Shown here: positions 11,812 to 22,290 of the stretch, piece after piece | Position numbering within the stretch: position 1 is the stretch's first letter | Layout: every line of letters begins with the position of its first letter | Translations under genes and position numbers: made by a program | The notes under the pieces: model-generated | The model's database searches: none | Told to the model about the DNA's origin: nothing | What the model saw: the letters and a program-made list of their open reading frames with translations, nothing else | Origin: Pogonophryne albipinna | Lineage: Eukaryota; Chordata; Actinopteri; Perciformes; Artedidraconidae | Assembly: GCA_028583405.1 (NCBI GenBank) | Contig: CM053243.1 | Location: 32,701,420 to 32,765,419 of the forward strand | Length of the DNA: 64,000 nt | Direction: 5' to 3'

Positions 11812-12168
11812 TGTCACGATCTGTCTTTATGGTGTTTTGTCTTGTCTAGATCTGCTTTTGGTTTTCTGTCTGCGTTTTGTCGTTTAAATCTGTCTGTGGT
11901 TCCCTGTCGTTAGTTTCCCTGGTGTGTCTAATTTACCCGGTTGTGTTCACCTGGTGTCCCTGTGTTTTCTCCTCCCTCCTCACCTGTGTCTTGTTTGTGT
12001 GTATTTAAGTTCTGGTTTTTCTGTCTGTCTTTGTCGGTTCGTCTTGTGTTTTGACTTGGTCTTCGGTGAGTGTTCTGTTTTGTCTTTGTTTGTATCACCT
12101 AGCCTTGAAATAAAGGAATTTTCACTTTAATCTGCATTTGGGTCCTGCCTGCTTCACACATCGTAACA
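11812..12168 (+). repeat. 3' LTR of the non-autonomous element
   Basis: 357 bp and almost identical to the 5' LTR: an extra 8 bp ('ctgtctgt'), G for T in 'gtcggttcg', and 'catcgtaaca' at the end. It is preceded by a G-rich polypurine tract. Confidence 0.88.
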
Positions 12169-12867
12169 CTAATGACAGGAAGGAAGACAAGACACGGGGA
12201 GAACAGAATTGCAAAATAAAACCATGACAAGACAGACCAAACTAAAACCGTGACATAAAACTAAGATCGTGACAGCGTCATTGCGTCATCGTTTGCGTCA
12301 TGACGTAACCGTTTGCGTGCCTGCTTCATAAAGCCAAACCGTGCGGAAACCCCTCACATCGACAACAACAACAATGGCAGATTGTATTGAAGCGCTACTC
12401 GTTTTGGTTTGCTCTGTCGAAACGAAATGGAACAAATGGGACGACTTTACTACCAACTTTACAGTCGTTACATGCTACATTCAAAAGTTCTTTACAATCA
12501 TCATCAACTTCATTCCATAGGAGAAAGAAGGTAAATATACGTCCTATTTGATGGCGTTAGAGCTAGCTGTTGTTAGCCTCTGCATGCGCCAAGCTCAAAA
12601 TACCCAGCTTTGCAGCATTAATTACTATGGTATAACATTAAAACTGATTCTCAATGTTATCATGTTGAAGCTGGCGGAAAGGCGGATGTCGCGTGTTATT
12701 TGGACACAGCCCAGATCCGACGTAAGCGTGGCGTATGCGGTGCTTGCTTTCTAGACCGACAACTTTTTGGTGCTTGGTGCTCCGCTGCGGTGTGAACAGG
12801 AAAAAACGGTGCTTTTCAAGCTCCAGCTCCGAACCGGCCCTGGAACCGCGTTGGTGTGAAAGGGGTA

Positions 12868-13550
12868 GGGAAACTCAGGCAGTCACACCTTTTGCCTGAA
12901 TACAAAAACATTATAGACCAATTCCCTTGTTATCACTTATAATACATGATGTAATTCCCAAATAAAAATTATTATATAACCACTACCAATATTTTTGTTC
13001 TTATTGTGCCACTATGTTAACACAGTCAATATCTTGATTCATCTAGTTTTATTGTCCATACATGTTGTCATTGAAGCAAGCTTAAATCCCTCAAGAGTTC
13101 AGCTTGGTTGGGTAACACATGTTTATTTCCCATCAGAGCTGTTGTTATTTATTTCATGGCTGATTCCTCGTGATCATTGGTGTCGAGCTGTTGAGAGAAT
13201 GTGCTATCAGTTGGCTCATGAGCCTCGCACACAGCTGTGTTTTTAGAAAGTGACATCTTGACGACAACCGAGCCAGGCAAATTAGAACAATTATAATCAA
13301 GATGTGATGCAGAGATAAAAGCTGGAAAATATTTAAGCAACAAAAACTGTTCCGTCCTTCTGCTTCAGTTTGAACATAATAGATGTTTTGTTGAATTGTC
13401 TGGACATAACCATTATTAATAGCCTTATTAATAATGAAAGGAGTAAACAGGTTGCCTTGAAAGTATGACAGTATTGACAGTATAAAAATGTTAAAATGGG
13501 GACATATTATGAAATTATACTGCTTATGCACATACATTTGGGTACATAGA
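12868..13550. other. gene-free sequence
   Basis: No gene or recognisable repeat was seen. A minus-strand open frame of 156 codons (13154-13624) has no domain-like features and runs into the neighbouring hAT end, so it is treated as chance. Confidence 0.55.
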
Positions 13551-13842
13551 GTGCTTACTAGGGGTGTAACGGTACACGTACCCGTACCGAAATTATTCGG
13601 TACGGGCCCTTCGGTTCGGTACACGTGTGTACCGAAGTGTACCGAACGAATATAACGTTAAACGTAAAAAATTGAGAACGTGAACAACTTCTTGGAAGTA
13701 ATCTCAGGTGCTGCGTCGCAGCATTCAGAGTAATTTGCTCCCATTGTGTTCAACGCGTCATAGAGCGAGCAAGTCATTTCATTGGACGAGCTGGTCAGAG
13801 GGATGCGTTCATATGTAATCAGTAATTTGAGGAACTGTCGAA

Positions 13843-14103
13843 ATGGCGAACGCAGATAAAGTTGAGCTCGAAAATCCTCTAGCATCATTGAAGTCTCCGG
13901 TTTGGGAACATTTTGGTTTCGCAGTTACGTACAAGGATGACGGACAAAGACAGGTGGAAAAAGCTGTTTGTCGGCATTGTTCAACTAAAATTGGTTACGC
14001 GGCTGGCAATACATCAAACTTACACACTCATTTGAAAAGGCATCACCCGAACGTGAATATCACCGGTACCAAAAGACTGAAGTGCAAACCCAACTCGCAC
14101 TAG
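13843..14103 (+). pseudogene. hAT transposase N-terminus with BED zinc finger (truncated)
   Basis: 86 codons start at an ATG in a purine-rich context ('gaaATGG'). The BED finger reads VWEHFGF near residues 19-25, then the CRHC pair, GNTSNLHTHL, and the KRHH histidines. In the family this domain binds transposon ends or host DNA in the nucleus. The frame closes at TAG 14101-14103, where the deletion removes the RNase H-like catalytic domain. About 100 bases further on, in other frames, are traces of the hAT C-terminal dimerisation block (YLAVSATSVP, then after a small indel STAGDIVSASRSALS at about 14245-14290). ZBED-like host genes share this fold, but the TIRs and TSD show this copy is transposon-borne. 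Confidence 0.9.
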
Positions 14104-14370
14104 CATTTAAGCCTCCACCACTCGCAACAAGTTCAGACCGAGCCAAAGCTATTACAAACGCCAAATATCCTTATGTTGCCATGTTAGCAAAGCGCTACCT
14201 GGCTGTATCTGCTACCTCTGTCCCTAGAGAGGGTGTTCTCCACAGCAGGAGACATTGTTAGTGCCAGCAGATCTGCCCTTTCGGCAAGCAATGTGGACAA
14301 GTTCATTTTTCTTTAAAAAAACATGAAAATACAATGACAAGCAAGTCCTAATGTCAAACTGGCTGCTTAG

Positions 14371-14669
14371 GTACTAGTACAGTACAGTTCAAATACAGAT
14401 TATTTCAGTTCATCGAAAAAATGCACCTTAATGTTTATTTTATTATATTTTATATTTATTTGAGTGAATATTCATAGTTTAATAATAATTAAAAACCCAA
14501 AACTAATAGTTTATGTTTTGTGAGTACTAGTACAGTAAAGTTCAAATACAGATTATTTTAGTTCATCGAAATGCTGCACCTTAATGTTTATTATATTATA
14601 TTTTGTATTTATTTGAGTGAATACATTATTCACAGTTTAATTAAAAAAAAATATGTTATGTTTTGTGAT
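14371..14669. repeat. tandem duplication of about 150 bp inside the hAT
   Basis: Two copies, about 14371-14522 and 14523-14669, each start 'gtactagtacagta' and share 'ttcaaatacagattattt', 'caccttaatgtttatt' and 'tatttgagtgaata'. The copies differ by scattered substitutions and small indels. Confidence 0.85.
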
Positions 14670-14775
14670 AATTTTTTCTGCTGTACCGAAAACGTACCGA
14701 ACCGAACCGTGACCTAAAAACCGAGGTACGTACCGAACCGAAATGTTTGTGAACCGTTACACCCCTAGTGCTTAC

Positions 14776-16920
14776 AAACTCACAAAATGTGAAATGAGAC
14801 AACCAAGTTAGTCTATGTATTAGACTCATAGCAACTTTTTAAAAAGTCAATCAGAGCAGAATGAGGTTTTTATCAGAAGGGGGTTTTGAAGACAGGCATT
14901 ACATTGTAAAAAAGTGTTTCAGACAGAGGATGAACACAGGCATATTCAGACAGTGTTGAAAAAATGATGAATACATACATAAAAGCATGGTAACGTGTGC
15001 TAAAAGAAAGCCAAAATACAAGTATGACATGAACATTTGCATATGTCCCTTAACTTTCCCGAAAATAGCCTCATGTTATCAGTATGAAATGATTGTGGTT
15101 GCATAAGCAAAAATCCTACCAGGCAAACAGCTCTAAATAATTTGCCAGTCCTGTGGAGAGCCATTCCCATTTCATATGCTCATATTGCTGCTCTGTGCAC
15201 ACTGCAGTTATCCTTGTAGCCTGTTTTGTCATTTAGTGGAGACATTCATGGGAGACTCATATTGCAGCTTTAAACAAGGGAAAGCGAGCCAGACTCATAG
15301 CCCTATATGACTGCGCGGAGACCAGAGTGCAGCACAGCACCCTTTGTGTATCTGACTGTGCACGTCAATTCATTTACATCCTTTTGTCACATCACAGGGA
15401 TTTATAAAGGACTATAATATGCACCCCTACTTCTAAAACCTCCAGTCTTAGAGTAAGATTTCATCACGTTGCGTATCATGATTCCCTGCTGCAGCCAAAA
15501 CCTTTTTTTTCTCCCTCTGTGAATTTTAACACGCTGAAGACATCAAAGCTGCCGCGACCTGTGGGGTCCTCTGCATGTGTATTTAGTGTTCTGGTTTGTG
15601 TGTTTCTAAACTGAATAGCACAAATATGTTTTGCTTCGTGGCGTCACAGTATGTCAAAGGCGAACCATTTACAAAAAGATTTGTTCCCTGCTTCACGAAT
15701 CAGGCCAGTCTGTATATTTTGTGAAAGTGGCGGAAATAATTCTGCCAATTACACACAAAATGTATATAAATGGGATGAACACCATGCTGTATACATATAA
15801 TATATTTCAAGGGATTCAGCTAAATGGATTATGTGTGAATAAGCACGCTCAGTATAAGGGACACATATCTTATAGCTGTTTCTTGTAAAACCTTCCTTGG
15901 TTAAAAACTCAGCTCTTTAGAATTTAGAAAAGCACTAATAGGTCTAAAGTGCATCTACCTTGTTATGTACACTTTATTTCTGCCTATGTAAACAACAGAT
16001 GAAAATGATGGATGAAAACAGTTTTTACGCTTGGCTTAGCTACAATAGTTGGTGTATTGATTAAAGCATAGTTTGCCGATGAAAAGAGGATGAATCATGA
16101 ACATAAAATGGCATCAATTTAAAAGATTAGATTGGCATGCAGTGATTAGGGGACTAACCTTCATCTAATTAATACTTGAAACACAAATGCCATGTTCGTG
16201 TTTCATGTTTTCTATATTATTTTTTACAGTTTTCATTGCTGCATTTATAATTATTTCAATTTCATTTCCAAATTCTACATTTGACTGAAAACCCAGTTCA
16301 CCATGCTGAGATGATGGTGGTTAGTGCTCATTGCTGTTGACCTGCATGTAACCTATGCCATTGTTGTAAAGGACGTGGATATTCTTAAGGTAACCTTTCT
16401 AATCATATCACTGCCTCATGTCCATTCACCTTTTTAGGGGTGAAAACCATAAGCCGAAAATGTGTGCATGCTCTTTTAAACAGTATCTGTCAGACAGTCA
16501 GTCCATCCGTCAGTCAGTCAGACAGATTCAATCTCTAAGACTGCCACCTCTGCAGTCTGACAAAAAAATTACATGCAGGAGAAATGACAGAAATTCTTTA
16601 AATACGTGATGAAAGTCAGTACCTTGGCAGCTCTGAAACGTCCCTGTGGACTCATAAAGCCACTGACCCACATGGCCACCAGGTTGTGGAGAGCATGCGG
16701 TAATTTTGTGTGAATGTCAGCAGCAGTGTGAGATTCCCAGACTTTCAAAGAGTCACACACTTGAGGTGACTTGTTTCTAGAGTGGAAATCTGTGCCAAGT
16801 GTGGCAACATGTATGCAGTATGACCCAAGCCCAGGTCCTGGGGGAGAGAGGAACACGACTGAAGCCAAGCGTGCACTGAAAGCAGCCTGGGCTGTGCTCG
16901 AAAACAGCCTCTGCATGTGG
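14776..16920. other. gene-free sequence with a (GTCA)n microsatellite
   Basis: No supported exon. A short tetranucleotide tract of gtca/gaca type lies at about 16488-16526. The other open frames, up to 115 codons, are not recognisable. Confidence 0.55.
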
Positions 16921-17179
16921 AATGAGTTTCAGGCAGAGAGCAGATGAAGCACTAGCGCAAGTGCAGCAGGTTTCTGAGCACTGGTATGTTAACAACACAC
17001 CAGGTTGTGAGAGTGCTATCTGGGGCATGATTGGCGTGTGCACAGGGAGGATGAGGCTGCGAGACAGTGATTGGATGCGCTACCTCGTTGGGTGTGGCCA
17101 GAATATTAATGACCGCCCCTGCCTTTCGCACTACCAGATTTTGGGAACAGTTTCAGAGGAGGGTTGGGGTGTTTGAGAT

Positions 17180-17660
17180 TGTGCGTGAGGAGAGGAGAGT
17201 ATCACAGCTTGTGAGGGAAGTGAGCAGAGAAAAAGGGGAGGGGAGGACAGAGAGAGAAAGAGAACAGCAGCCTGTGAAGAGAAAGAGGGAGGGAGCTTCA
17301 GGCAGAGAGTCCGGACTACCGCTCAAACACTGCAGTCTTTTGCTTCTCTGTGGAAACGGTGTCTTTCTCTTCTGCCTGCCTGTCTCTTCTTATTGCTTTA
17401 TTCTTCTCTCGCGGCTTTGCCATGACCCCAGCGGACACCTTGATCTCCTTGCCCACCTAGAGAAGAAGGGAGAAATGCTGTAGCGGTGGAAGGAGAGACG
17501 AGAAGAGGGGACACGGCACACTTTGCCTCACTGATGAGAGTCTGGAAATTAATTAACCGCCGGCAGCACAGAGGGGGGAGCGCAGAGAGGGGCTCAGTGT
17601 GAGGTGCAGGAGGAGAATAAGAGGGAGTTGAAGAGGGTGAATTATTAAATGTGTGGGGAA
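17180..17660 (+). promoter_or_regulatory. possible 5' exon/promoter region of the tetraspanin gene
   Basis: A purine-rich stretch with higher GC than its surroundings ('gagagagaaagagaacagc', 'aaagagggagggagcttc') turns pyrimidine-rich at about 17340-17400. It lies 1.2-1.6 kb upstream of the first coding exon on the same strand. This composition is common in non-coding first exons and GC-rich vertebrate promoters, but no transcription start, TATA box or splice donor could be fixed by eye. The assignment is inferred from position and composition only. Confidence 0.25.
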
Positions 17661-18563
17661 CAGACTGTGGAGATGAGTTACCCCTAGACACTTTTCAGAG
17701 ACAAAAAGGACAAGTTTGGGCAAGGCAGAAATTTTAACAAAAGGATATATTGAAAAAGCCAAAGAATGTACTGCTCACAAGCGTTATTCATCCTTTCATG
17801 CTGCTTTTCATCCTTCCCCTTACATGCATAACACCATATTTCCCTCTCATCTTCTTATCCTTTTTCACTGCATGTCAGCAAAAGCATATCGACAGCCACC
17901 ACCACAAGCCTTAGACCCGTGCGTAGCATTTCATTCTCAGTGGATGTGTTACTGAATACATGAAGTTGATTGGCAGAATCAGGAGTGCTGTTATCTCCCA
18001 GCCGAGAGTACCTGCTCAGGAATTTCCAATGAGTCCAGGTAGGACGTCTTGGATCGTTTCACCAGCCCAAAGCAGCTGGAGAGGTCGACTCGAAGCCCTC
18101 CAGTCATTTACCTGATTGGATCGTTATTAGATGAAACTGCAAACCAGCTTATCTCTCAGAGCATGACACTTGTGTTTGGGGCGATTACAGAGAGGGAAAC
18201 AAGGATGTACAGATGTGAGAGTGTATGTGGGGATTATGTCCTAAATACACAGAATTACACAGGATTATGCAAAATCTCCTGCTGGATGTAGTGGCACTAT
18301 TGGATTAAAGAGCGGAACTAAAATCAAGTGAATGGCAGGACATTATCTTTCACAGATTAAGTGAGATCAAGTTTGTCACACCTGGGGTAGAATTGAATAA
18401 ACCGTTGCAGAGTTTGATGAGGGGTCGGAACTATTCTGAGAAATAGGTCAAAACATCACAAAAATAATCTCTCAGCGTCCAACGGAATAACTTTTGGTCC
18501 CTCGGTATGGACTAAGTACTGAAGTACACAGAGTGACTATAAAGAGTTCCTTCAGTCTCCATA

Positions 18564-18821
18564 ATGAGACGCTCGAGCACAGACGAGACTCCGTACCGGC
18601 GCAGTCCGTCTCTGGACAGCAAACCCGACACGCCGCCGTTCACTTCTGGCTTTCACCGCTTCAGTGGGGAGTTTGAGTACAAGCGGCCACCGTTTGCGTT
18701 CGGCTTCCACACGACAAAAGGGCCGGAGACGTCAAAGGGACGCTATGCCCAGGGGAAGAAGTATGTGGTGTTTTACCTGGACCTCTCCTTCATATTCCTC
18801 CTAGAACTGCGGCGCTGCAGG
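18564..18821 (+). other. 86-codon open extension upstream of the tetraspanin start
   Basis: The frame opens with ATG at 18564, 21 bases after an in-frame TAA (18540-18542), and stays open into the tetraspanin exon. Codons up to about 18760 look coding-like: GC-rich third positions and Ser/Arg/Pro-rich content (RRSSTDETPYRRSPSLDSK, then FHRFSGEFEYKRPPFAFGF). The last part (YLDLSFIFLLEL) is made by a pyrimidine-rich run that ends in possible splice acceptors at 18803-18804 (ctcctAG) and 18819-18820 (ctgcAG). Two readings remain: an alternative long N-terminus or upstream exon, or the end of an intron plus chance. Tetraspanins normally have N-terminal tails of only about 8-20 residues. Confidence 0.4.
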
Positions 18822-18884
18822 ATGGCCGAGGGTTGCATGATGGCCCTGCGATACGGAATGGTCTTCTTCAACCTCCTCTTCTGG
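18822..18884 (+). CDS. tetraspanin, first coding exon (tspan9/tspan4-like)
   Basis: ATG at 18822 has a good Kozak context (A at -3, G at +4). The exon encodes MAEGCMMALRYGMVFFNLLFW and then meets a strong donor, TGG|gtgagt (donor GT at 18885-18886), in phase 0. The short tail with a membrane-proximal Cys, a basic/aromatic pair, and the start of transmembrane segment 1 ending FNLLFW is the standard first coding exon of tetraspanins, and the break after the Trp fits the family's exon structure. Tetraspanins are four-pass membrane proteins that organise receptors and integrins in membrane microdomains. FNLLFW and the Cys position are closest to TSPAN4/TSPAN9 as I recall them; the paralogue is not certain. 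No second exon was found downstream in this window, implying an intron of over 45 kb if the gene is intact. Confidence 0.75.
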
Positions 18885-18886
18885 GT

Positions 18887-20847
18887 GAGTCCTTAATATT
18901 TTGTGTTTGTTTGTTTAGCCAAAAGGGGTTTTCTGCTTTCTTGCCTTTCGCATGTTTTCATTCTATGTTACTCACACTTTTGTTATCTTGGATATGTATG
19001 CCTGTGCAACCATAGTGATGTGAGAGGAGTGAAGAAAGGGGGGGGGGGGGGGGGTGTTCAGAAAGAGATAGATCAAGCATTTAGATCATATGTACAAAGC
19101 CCACTGTGTGGGTGAGTGACGCCTTTTTTGTTCCCTATACAGTTCTTCAGTGTGGGTTTACACTGCATTGTTAAGCTTCGGCATATTTTGAGCTTGCATT
19201 GGGTGTACACTGGTTAACAACAGCGTTACAGATGTGCTTTTATTCTTCACCTGCTGGACCTCGGTTAAACTCTCCTCCCCACAGAACAACGCATTGCAAA
19301 GTATCTGCTGTCAATCTGCTGCATTGTATCTGTTTGCCATGGGGACCTTTGTGCCCTGCTGTCAGTCGGTCTCTGTCAATCACACTCCGATAACCACACT
19401 ACAGATAACTTTCCCTCGCACTGTGAAGTCATGCTCCACAGCTGAGCTTCACATCTTCAAGATCTCATCAGAGCTTCAGCTGGGCTTTTTTTGTGTGTGC
19501 AAAAGACCCATTTGTGTGCAAGCCATTGCTACTTGTCAGAGATTTAAGTGAGGCTGGCCCCTGTGGTTATGTTGCTGGGATTACTTTGATTTGTCATACT
19601 TCTGTTCTTATTGGTAATGCTATGAGATGAAGCCTTGAGCGATGAAATGCAATCTAGCTGCCGAGATGCAATCTCCCACGGGGAACAAGTGACCTCTTCA
19701 CCTCTACATCTTCTCTCCGCTATAAAGTGTTGTCAAAGAGGGGTTGCAGTGTTTGTTATTAGCACACTCTGTGCCAGTGTGTGTGGCCACCTGGTATAAA
19801 TACCGACCATTACAAGCCTCTCCTAAGAAGCCAATCGGTAGGATCCTGCAGGTAAGAACAGAGGAGCTCTTTCAATATGAAGCACGTCTGTAATAATATC
19901 AGAGTCTTTGTAGCTGATGGCTAAAGTCAGAGCTCATTGTCATCACAATTTCAACAGCAATTTATATCGTTATATTCAGTATATTGATCAAGTCTAAGCT
20001 TTGTATGGAAAAAGGGGGCTTAAAACTGGAATACATTTTCAAAATTGTTACAAAAGGAGGAGACTGAATTTGACCTGAATGTTGTAAAAGCAGTACCTAT
20101 CAAAAGGTCTTAATTTCAACGTGACTTATACTTTGAGCAAAGGAGTTTACATTCTGCATGAAAAAGAGGAACAGTATCATCAACAATTCTCGGTTATATC
20201 CATTATTTGTATGATTGACTCTAGGGATTTCAACAAAAATAATTGACCAACATAGAATTGAAAGTGTGTGCTCAGTAAAAGAAAACACTATCAATCATTT
20301 TGATTTTCAAGTATGATGCTCTGAATGAGATACAAGTGCTAGAACATTTTCTTAAGTTAATATTACATTTGTTTTTTCAATGAGTTATTCAAGGACAACA
20401 TTAATCAAAAATAATTTCAATATTTCTTAATTCCTGACCTTAACATTTGAAGAAAAAGGTCTGCCTTTCACTTTTTTTTTACTTTACAGTATATTAAAGC
20501 GAATGTGGAGAATAAGAGTTTGGGACTGTTGAAATTAGGACATTAGAATACGTCATCATGGGCTCCATCTTCCAAACTCCCCTCCTCAGTGCTCCTTCTG
20601 AACGTTTGCCAGGTTTGCTGTCCCTATCGCTCCCACTGCCTTTCTCTTCATACATTCATAGCCTTTCCATGTCCTGACTGGAATACGGTTGTGTGGCTCA
20701 GCCCAAGCCAGTTTGTTTGTTTCCCATTTACAAGGCCAGTTATCACAAGAATAAACAGGAGCAGAATCCGTCCGTCTGCCAAATGCAGTAAATGTATATA
20801 AACATGCCATGATGCAGAAAGACCATCGGATTAAAAAGTGGTGACCT
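18887..20847 (+). other. start of a long intron; G-homopolymer
   Basis: This follows the tetraspanin splice donor. A run of 17 G lies at 19038-19054. No later tetraspanin exon (a GxGLLGxGxW-type segment) was recognised. The short open frames have no recognisable domains. Confidence 0.5.
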
Positions 20848-20855
20848 GCGCACAC

Positions 20856-22282
20856 TAGGGATGTGTCAAAGGATCTGTGCACAGTATGCATCTACGTTAT
20901 CACAAACAGAGCTGACACTCACTGAGTCTGAAAACCATGACGAGTCCGAAACCGTTTGCTGTTTGGCGCTGTGTGGAGCAATCCAGTCATTCAGTCCGCT
21001 CTCTGAATCCGAGTCTGCTGTTGACTCGTGCACGACGATTCTGGATCTGCTACGGTTACGGGACCGCACAAGTCTGCTATGTTTTGCACAGTGAAGGAAG
21101 TTCCCTTGATTCAGTCAGTCAGGATTTGCGAATCTGAGTCTGCTGTTGACTCGTGCATGATGAGTCTAGATCTCTGGATCTGCTATCCGGTTACGGCTCT
21201 GAGTCCCCACGAGTCTGCAGGAAGTTTCACTGATCTGCATCCCCTGAGCCAAACGATAACTTCTGGCAGCTATCCTACTTGCTAAAGGCTAGGCAGATGG
21301 ACTGGGGTACGTTGCAATGTGATTTTAAAATGTACATGTTATAAGGAGAGTAGTGAGTGAAGCAAGTTATAGTTTTAATTTGTACGTCACCAGGTGTAGG
21401 ACTCAAAGGACTCGGGTTAATGGAGAGGGGAGACTCATCACTCCCAGCTCATTACTAGGATCCGGGTTAATGATCCGGATGAATCAGGACTCACCCATCT
21501 CTAGTTCAGATAACACACAGGAGCTAGAACCCACCTGCTTCTTTTAAATCAGCTGTGTGGGAACATTTCGGGTTCCCTGTGGACTACAACAACGATGGAG
21601 TGCGAGTGGTGGATCGGACGAGGACGGTGTGTCGGCATTGTTTGACAGCGGTGCGGTATGCTAATGGTAACACATGCCAAACATGCTAAATCATATCAGA
21701 AGGCATCACCCAGATTTGGCAATCACTGGAGCCCGGCAAAAGACAACAGCAGTTCAACAGCTTATCCCCGCTGTTTTTAAGAAGCCAATAGACATGAAAG
21801 CAGAGAGACCAAAATAAATAACGGAAGCTTTTGGCATATGCTTTTATGCTTTTGGCCTATGCTGCGCCCTTATGCAATAGTAGAGGACCCCAGCTTTTAT
21901 TGATTGTGATTAAAAGTGATTGAAACACTATCTTATTATTTATTTTGTAATATTTTCAAGACATTTGTTTTTGTTTTACAGCTTATTGAACCCTTTTGTT
22001 TGACATCAGCCATTATAGATAAAACGGTCATCTGAGTGTGTGTGGTACTGTTTGTGGTTTGTTTTTAACTGTCTAATAAAGTTAATTATTCAAAATGTTA
22101 AAGTTCCTTATTTTTAAACTGAAACTTGCACTACTGTTCAAAAATAAATAAAAAACAAACCTGGAATTATGCATTTGGGACTTTTTTTTGCTTTTTCTTG
22201 TAGTACCGAACCCGTACCGAACCGTGACCCCCAAACCGAGGTACGTACCAAACCGTGAATTCTGTGAACCGTTACACCCCTA
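20856..22282 (+). mobile_element. hAT-like composite with mismatched ends and decayed BED finger
   Basis: The right end ('gaaccgttacacccct' to 22282, with 'ccgaggtacgtacc' inside) is the same family as the hAT at 13559-14767. The left end begins 'tagggatgtgtcaa' at 20856 and matches the expected 'taggggtgtaacgg' only over its first 10 or so bases. Flanks gcgcacac (20848-20855) and gcgcagac (22283-22290) agree at 7 of 8 positions. From 20900 to 21500 repeated words such as 'gagtctgctgttgactcgtg' occur, and a second end-like sequence 'actcacccatctctag' lies at about 21489-21504, so another element may be embedded. The BED region follows at 21540-21800. Confidence 0.6.
21540..21810 (+). pseudogene. 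decayed BED zinc finger of a hAT transposase
   Basis: Translation gives VWEHFGFPVDYNNDGVRVV, then TVCRHC with the Cys pair, AVRYANGNT, and, after a frameshift near 21675, NHIRRHHPDLAITGA. This aligns by eye with the BED finger at 13843-14103. The frame is broken by at least one indel and no catalytic domain follows, so it is not functional. Confidence 0.82.
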
Positions 22283-22290
22283 GCGCAGAC

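Larger units (their letters stand above)
8892..12168 (+). mobile_element. young non-autonomous LTR retrotransposon
   Basis: Two LTRs begin TGTCACGATC and end GTAACA. The 2571-bp interior has a gag-like start followed by coding tandem repeats; no protease, reverse transcriptase, RNase H or integrase was seen, so it must have moved with enzymes from elsewhere. A polypurine tract ('gaggggggggta') sits directly before the 3' LTR. The flanks ctaac (8887-8891) and ctaat (12169-12173) form a 5-bp duplication with one difference. It inserted into the minus-strand solo LTR. The LTRs differ by about two substitutions and one 8-bp indel, pointing to a recent insertion. Confidence 0.88.
8555..12274 (-). 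mobile_element. solo LTR (gypsy type), split by a later insertion
   Basis: Read on the minus strand the LTR starts TGTCACGATC (end at 12274) and finishes CCTGACA (8555). Perfect 5-bp target duplications GCGTC lie at 8550-8554 and 12275-12279. The two parts, 8555-8891 and 12169-12274, make an LTR of about 438 bp after removing the inner duplication. It shares a core ('gtttccctggtgtgtct') with the plus-strand solo LTR at 53214-58107, so they belong to related families. No internal coding sequence of its own remains, as expected after LTR-LTR recombination. Confidence 0.85.
8431..12867. mobile_element. putative non-autonomous DNA transposon, outer layer of a nest
   Basis: The outer ends are imperfect inverted repeats. 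The left end begins 'taccctttcacaccaa' at 8431; the right end finishes 'ttggtgtgaaaggggta' at 12867. Subterminal 'gttcacaccgc' on the left has an inverted 'gcggtgtgaac' on the right (about 12787-12797). TA on both sides would fit a TA target duplication. Of its own sequence only about 8431-8549 and 12280-12867 remain; the rest is two later insertions. The right part has a short frame beginning ATG at about 12374 after 'acaacaacaaca', with no recognised domain. The superfamily is unresolved. Confidence 0.5.
13559..14767 (+). mobile_element. internally deleted hAT element with BED finger
   Basis: The ends are inverted repeats: 'taggggtgtaacggt' at 13559 and its complement ending 'accccta' at 14767. 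Perfect 8-bp target duplications GTGCTTAC lie at 13551-13558 and 14768-14775, the hAT signature. Subterminal 'cggtaccg'-type words recur in both orientations. The element keeps the transposase N-terminus and a piece of the C-terminal dimerisation region but has lost the catalytic core, so it is non-autonomous. A tandem duplication of about 150 bp lies before the right end. Confidence 0.93.

Noticed and set aside
8892..12168. The two flanking 350-bp repeats as an ordinary segmental duplication
   Set aside because: They have TG...CA ends, a polypurine tract before the 3' copy, a polyadenylation signal and a target duplication, so they are LTRs.
13154..13624. 156-codon minus-strand frame
   Set aside because: It crosses the boundary of a hAT insertion and has no recognisable domain.
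13843..14103. Domesticated ZBED-type host gene
   Set aside because: The frame lies between hAT terminal repeats with an 8-bp duplication and is cut short, so it is a transposon remnant.
18785..18821. A real membrane helix (YLDLSFIFLLEL) before the tetraspanin start
   Set aside because: The hydrophobic residues come from a pyrimidine-rich run ending in AG that looks like a splice acceptor tract; kept only as a possibility in the entry for the upstream frame.
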